From contig JAEZDX010000048.1 of NCBI GenBank assembly GCA_023417975.1, positions 1 to 23,283 of the forward strand: DNA of 23,283 bases, written 5' to 3'. The DNA comes from Bacillota bacterium. Lineage in GTDB: Bacteria; Bacillota; Clostridia; Clostridiales; Clostridiaceae. Numbering within the stretch: the first letter of the stretch is position 1; every line of letters starts with the position of its first letter. Made by a program: the position numbers and the translations under genes. Below are positions 19,421 to 23,283 of the stretch, in pieces. Under the pieces are notes generated by a model that did not search any database, was not told the DNA's origin, and saw nothing but the letters and a program-made list of their open reading frames with translations.

Positions 19421-22400
19421 ATGCGGGGGTCAAAGAGATTTTTATCAAGTGTTCTGATTTTTACGGTTTTGGCAATGTCACTGCCTACAACTACAAGAGC
19501 TGCTGAAAGCAATAAAGATAATACAGATAATAGCAGCCCTAAGGTTGAAGCTGTAAAAGAAAAGAAAGAAGCAAAAATTATTAAAGAACTTGAAGAAAAA
19601 AGAGAAGCCAATGTAAAATACTTTTTAAAGGATGACTTTTCCTATGAGGCTGTAGTTTATCCTGAACCTGTACATTATCTAGACAACGGTAAATGGGTTG
19701 ATGTAGATAATACGCTGGAAGAGACGAAAGACGATAGTGTTGTTACAGAAGAAACTACGTCAGATATTACAAATAGTGAGACAAAAGCTATAGACAGTAC
19801 GGGTGAGGCAACAACAGCCCAAGATACTACAGAAGAAACCATAGACAATGCAGCTAAGAAAGCCGAAAAGATTAAGGATAGTAAAAATGTACTGAAGAAT
19901 AAACAGAATGACTATACTGTTAATTTTGCAAAAAATTCAAAATCAAACAAATTAGTCAACATTCAAAAGGACAAGTATAGCATTTCATGGAGTATAGAAG
20001 GTGCGGAGAAGACAAAGGCAGAAGCAATTGCAACTGATAATGCTGCCATTGAAAATGAAATTAAGACACAGTCAGATGATAAGATAAAGAATGATAAAAA
20101 GTTTAGTGAGTTTAGCTCATCTGAGAAAGATAAAGCAAAAGAAATTATTATAGAAAATGAAAATAAAAAAACAGCGGTTAAAGCTTCATCAATGCTGCAG
20201 TATAATGGTATATTGCCCGATGTTGATTTAAGGTACAATGTAGGCAGCGAAAAGCTTAAGGAAGATATTATTGTAAATAAATACAGCAAAGACTTTAGAA
20301 TAACCTTTAATTTAGACAGTAAGGGGCTCAGTGCCAGATTAGAAAAGGATAATACTATAAGCTTTTTCGATGAGAAAGATCCGTCCAAGGTAATTTTTAA
20401 TACGGCTTCTCCATTTATGTATGATAAAAATGGAGAATCCAGTAACAAAGTACAAGTGAAATTGGACAAGGATAAAAAGGGTTACAAGCTGACACTTATC
20501 CCGGATGATAAGTGGATGGGAGATAGCAATAGATTATTTCCAATTACATTGGACCCCGTGATACAATCCTCTAATGCTCAGAGTTCTATAAAAGACACCT
20601 TTGTGTGTTCGCAAGATAATGAGAATAAATATCTAAATACTTATCTAAGAGTAGGATATTTAAGTTCGGTTGGAATAACAAGAAGCTATATTAGATTCGA
20701 TATACCTAACTTAGGGCCATCATCCATGGTTATTGATGCTAGGTTGGATTTATGCAGAGCCGGAGTAGCAAATGGAGGAGCTCAGGTTAATGTACATAAG
20801 GTTACCAGTGCATGGGATTCAAACACTTTACTTTGGAGCAATCAGCCTCAGATAGATTCAACTGTAGTAGACTATAATGTGATTAATTCCGCAAAGGATT
20901 GGTCATACTACGATGTTACTTCCATTGTGAAGGATTGGTACACTTCAGGAGCTAATAACGGTCTTATGCTAGATGCTAAAAATGAGGCTGCAGGAAATGT
21001 AGCATTTTTTTCATCAGATTTTGAAACTGGAGCTAATGTAGCTGGAAGGCCGGCAGTTAATATTCGATATGTAGATTATGCAGGTTTGGAAAGCTATTGG
21101 ACATATCACAGTCAAGACGTAAGAAGGGCCGGAACAGGACATATTAATGACTTCAACGGAAATCTTGTGTTTATGCATAATGACATATCCATGAATGGAA
21201 GCAGGCTTCCTATAAGTGTGTCACACGTATACAATAGTACTACCTTTGGCGTTAACACCGGATTTGGATATGGTTGGAAGTTAAGCGTAAGTCAAAGAAT
21301 AGCCTGGGAAACCATAGGGGACACAGGATATTATACATATGTTGATGGCGATGGTACAAAGCATTACTTCCCGTCGAAGGAAGGTACTAATATATATAAT
21401 GAAGTTGATGGGTCAGACCTTACGCTGACATATGTAAATGCTAACTCGTATATTATTAAGGATAATAAAGATAATCAAATAGAGTTTACCGGGGATTGCT
21501 ATCCGAGATACATGAGAGATAGTAATGGAAATACAATTTCGTATTATTATGGTACTTCAAATAATGGACTCAAAATATTGACAAGTCTTGTAGACTCAGC
21601 AAATAGAACAGTTACTTTTATTTATAATTCTGTGGCAGGCCTAACAGATATAATAGATGCAAGTCAAAGAAAAACTTCATTTTGGTATACTAACGGGTTT
21701 TTAACAAGGATTACTTATCCGGATAATACGTATACACAGTACACATATGATACAAATGATCGATTAAAGCAAGTAATAAATTATGATGGATATAGCATGA
21801 CTTATTCCTTTAGTAATGGAAATTCAAAAAGAGTTATAAAGGCAGCGGAATCAAATGTTAATGGTACTTCTGGAAATGAATTGAATATGAACTATGGGTT
21901 CAATACAACCTCTTTTACAGATGTTAAAGGAAGAAAGGAAACATACCAATTTGATAATTTCGGACACACTATAGAAGTTAAGAACAGTGATAATAGTGCT
22001 CAATATTATAAGTATGGGGATAGCACTAATAATGATCATCTTACAGCTGATTCAAAGCTTCAAGGAGTAGTAACCAATTTGGTGAGAAATCACAACATAG
22101 AAATTAATGGTGACTATGATTCAGGCTGTGATGGAGGAAATGGAAGTACATCTTTTTCTTCAGAGGCAAAATATTTAGGGAACAGAAGCTTAAAGATAAC
22201 GAAAACTAATGATGTTTCAAGGCATTACTATGATCAATACGAAACGTTGGAAAAAGGTAAAACTTATACTTTCTCCGCTTACGTTAAAACAGCGAATATT
22301 TCCAACAATCACGGGCAGGGAGCATATATTGTAGCACATTATAAGAACAAAAACGGTGAATATGAGGCGGTGAGATCTACTCACTTAAACGGAACAACTG

Positions 22401-23283
22401 AATGGACAAGACTTGAAACTACATTCAAACTTCCGGCAGACAGCACAAGTACCGATGTAACCATAAGAGTAGGCTTAGAGGACGAAACTGGAACAGCATA
22501 TTTTGATTGTCTGCAGCTTGAAACCGGACAAGTCGCAAATAAATATAACCTTGTGGAAAATGCAGATTTTACAAACGGACTAAAATATTGGAACATGTAT
22601 GCTGCGGACAATTCATGGAACGACTTGCCGCTAAGCAGTAGTGATGGAATAGCCAATGGAGGAGCGCCTGCAGAACTTGGCTCCAACAGCTTACTTTTCT
22701 ATGGAGACAGTCAGATTAAAAAAGGTGCTTATGAGGAAATACCTGTAAGCGGAGGAGTAGGAGATATATATGTAGTAGGGGGATGGGCAAAAGGAAATTC
22801 TTCGGCTATAAAGGATGAACATTTTTTTGCATTGAATGTTGGCCTTGTAAGAGGTGACAATTCATGTGAATGGAAGGTAATTAAATTTAATCCGCATACC
22901 ACCGATTGGCAGTTTGTAAGTGATGAAGTGATATCCGGTACTGATTATAAAGCGATAAGAATATATGTTATGTATTACAATAATGAGAACAGTGCTTATT
23001 TTGATGGGTTAAGACTTTATAAGGAAAACTTCTCATCAAGCTATCAGTATGATTCAAAAGGAAATATAGTTTCTACAGTAGATTTAGCTAACCAGAATTC
23101 CAAATTTGAATACAATGGAACAAATGATTTAATGAATGCTACAGTTGGAAAGGACGGAAAGTATAGCTATACTTATTACCCTGACGGTAAGCATAATATG
23201 AAGACTGCTACATCAGCGGAAAATGTGGTATATTCTTTTGAATATGATAATTATGGAAACCCGAAAACATCAAAGATAGGAAA
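19421..23283 (+). CDS. Secreted DNRLRE/YD-repeat (Rhs-like) wall protein, partial
   Basis: The frame is open from the ATG (after AAGGAG) to the window edge, giving at least 1287 residues; the 3' end is missing. The signal peptide is about 1-28 (KRFLSSVLIFTVLAMSLP, then Ala-x-Ala-like TRAAE). A charged, Lys/Asp/Thr-rich region of about 350 residues follows, then a DNRLRE-type domain (about 390-555: TRSYIRFDIP, AWDSNTLLWSNQP, YDVTSIVKDWYTSG). An Rhs entry segment (GTGHINDFNGNLVF) leads to YD repeats (about 690-880: YTYDTNDRLKQV). Two carbohydrate-binding jelly-roll-like segments (about 905-1030 and 1040-1190: KTYTFSAYVKTANIS, TAYFDCLQLETG) are followed by further YD repeats. Such proteins export C-terminal toxins or act as wall-linked adhesins. 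The variable tip is not visible here. Confidence 0.9.
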   Translation, partial: MRGSKRFLSSVLIFTVLAMSLPTTTRAAESNKDNTDNSSPKVEAVKEKKEAKIIKELEEKREANVKYFLKDDFSYEAVVYPEPVHYLDNGKWVDVDNTLEETKDDSVVTEETTSDITNSETKAIDSTGEATTAQDTTEETIDNAAKKAEKIKDSKNVLKNKQNDYTVNFAKNSKSNKLVNIQKDKYSISWSIEGAEKTKAEAIATDNAAIENEIKTQSDDKIKNDKKFSEFSSSEKDKAKEIIIENENKKTAVKASSMLQYNGILPDVDLRYNVGSEKLKEDIIVNKYSKDFRITFNLDSKGLSARLEKDNTISFFDEKDPSKVIFNTASPFMYDKNGESSNKVQVKLDKDKKGYKLTLIPDDKWMGDSNRLFPITLDPVIQSSNAQSSIKDTFVCSQDNENKYLNTYLRVGYLSSVGITRSYIRFDIPNLGPSSMVIDARLDLCRAGVANGGAQVNVHKVTSAWDSNTLLWSNQPQIDSTVVDYNVINSAKDWSYYDVTSIVKDWYTSGANNGLMLDAKNEAAGNVAFFSSDFETGANVAGRPAVNIRYVDYAGLESYWTYHSQDVRRAGTGHINDFNGNLVFMHNDISMNGSRLPISVSHVYNSTTFGVNTGFGYGWKLSVSQRIAWETIGDTGYYTYVDGDGTKHYFPSKEGTNIYNEVDGSDLTLTYVNANSYIIKDNKDNQIEFTGDCYPRYMRDSNGNTISYYYGTSNNGLKILTSLVDSANRTVTFIYNSVAGLTDIIDASQRKTSFWYTNGFLTRITYPDNTYTQYTYDTNDRLKQVINYDGYSMTYSFSNGNSKRVIKAAESNVNGTSGNELNMNYGFNTTSFTDVKGRKETYQFDNFGHTIEVKNSDNSAQYYKYGDSTNNDHLTADSKLQGVVTNLVRNHNIEINGDYDSGCDGGNGSTSFSSEAKYLGNRSLKITKTNDVSRHYYDQYETLEKGKTYTFSAYVKTANISNNHGQGAYIVAHYKNKNGEYEAVRSTHLNGTTEWTRLETTFKLPADSTSTDVTIRVGLEDETGTAYFDCLQLETGQVANKYNLVENADFTNGLKYWNMYAADNSWNDLPLSSSDGIANGGAPAELGSNSLLFYGDSQIKKGAYEEIPVSGGVGDIYVVGGWAKGNSSAIKDEHFFALNVGLVRGDNSCEWKVIKFNPHTTDWQFVSDEVISGTDYKAIRIYVMYYNNENSAYFDGLRLYKENFSSSYQYDSKGNIVSTVDLANQNSKFEYNGTNDLMNATVGKDGKYSYTYYPDGKHNMKTATSAENVVYSFEYDNYGNPKTSKIG

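Noticed and set aside
19363..22686. Several minus-strand frames opposite the YD-repeat gene
   Set aside because: They are shadows of the long plus-strand frame, which is open throughout with clear domain structure.
1..23283. CRISPR arrays and complete insertion sequences
   Set aside because: No regularly spaced repeats and no transposase-like frame or terminal inverted repeats were seen.

Overview
The window comes from a low-GC Gram-positive, most probably a Clostridium-type member of the Clostridia. It is AT-rich, with strong AGGAGG-type ribosome binding sites, near-consensus SigA promoters and a large secreted YD-repeat (Rhs-like) protein. No species can be named from the sequence alone.

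Layout. A tRNA-Arg(ACG) gene (133-209), with its own promoter, is the attachment site of an integrated element of about 15.9 kb. The last 38 bp of the tRNA (172-209) recur exactly at 16042-16079 and mark attL and attR. The left half is a classical temperate-phage early region. It holds a tyrosine integrase, a CI-like repressor facing a Cro-like regulator across a three-operator switch, a Cys-rich VLP protein, an excisionase-like HTH protein, and a replication block of initiator with internal iterons, helicase loader and DnaB-type helicase. Several small genes and a reverse-strand HicAB toxin-antitoxin pair follow. From about 8.4 kb come a structured leader, a 39-aa phage protein, a small catalytic-core-only tyrosine recombinase and a GC-rich, cos-like island (9690-9750). 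In a phage of this type the terminase and head genes would come next. None is present. Instead there is cargo: a coiled-coil protein paired with an HExxH zincin, a four-helix membrane protein, and a cassette of Mrr-like PD-(D/E)XK nuclease, DEAH helicase and small acidic protein.

Interpretation (inference). With integration, a non-peptidase repressor, phage-type replication, a possible cos and defence-like cargo, but no capsid, terminase, relaxase or lysis genes, the element looks like a cos-type phage satellite (PICI-like) or a deeply reduced prophage. Copies of TTTTACCCC lie 60-130 bp inside both att cores and look like integrase arm sites.

Right of attR (16080-19420) is a scarred integration hot-spot. 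It contains the displaced native tRNA terminator, a reverse-strand HerA-like ATPase tail, a 335-bp fragment of a sister integrase about 94% identical to the resident one, a broken DUF2922-like gene and a small two-helix membrane gene under a strong palindrome. Ordinary genes follow: a deformylase paralogue, a small conserved protein, and a signal-peptide-bearing DNRLRE/YD-repeat protein that runs off the window at 23283.
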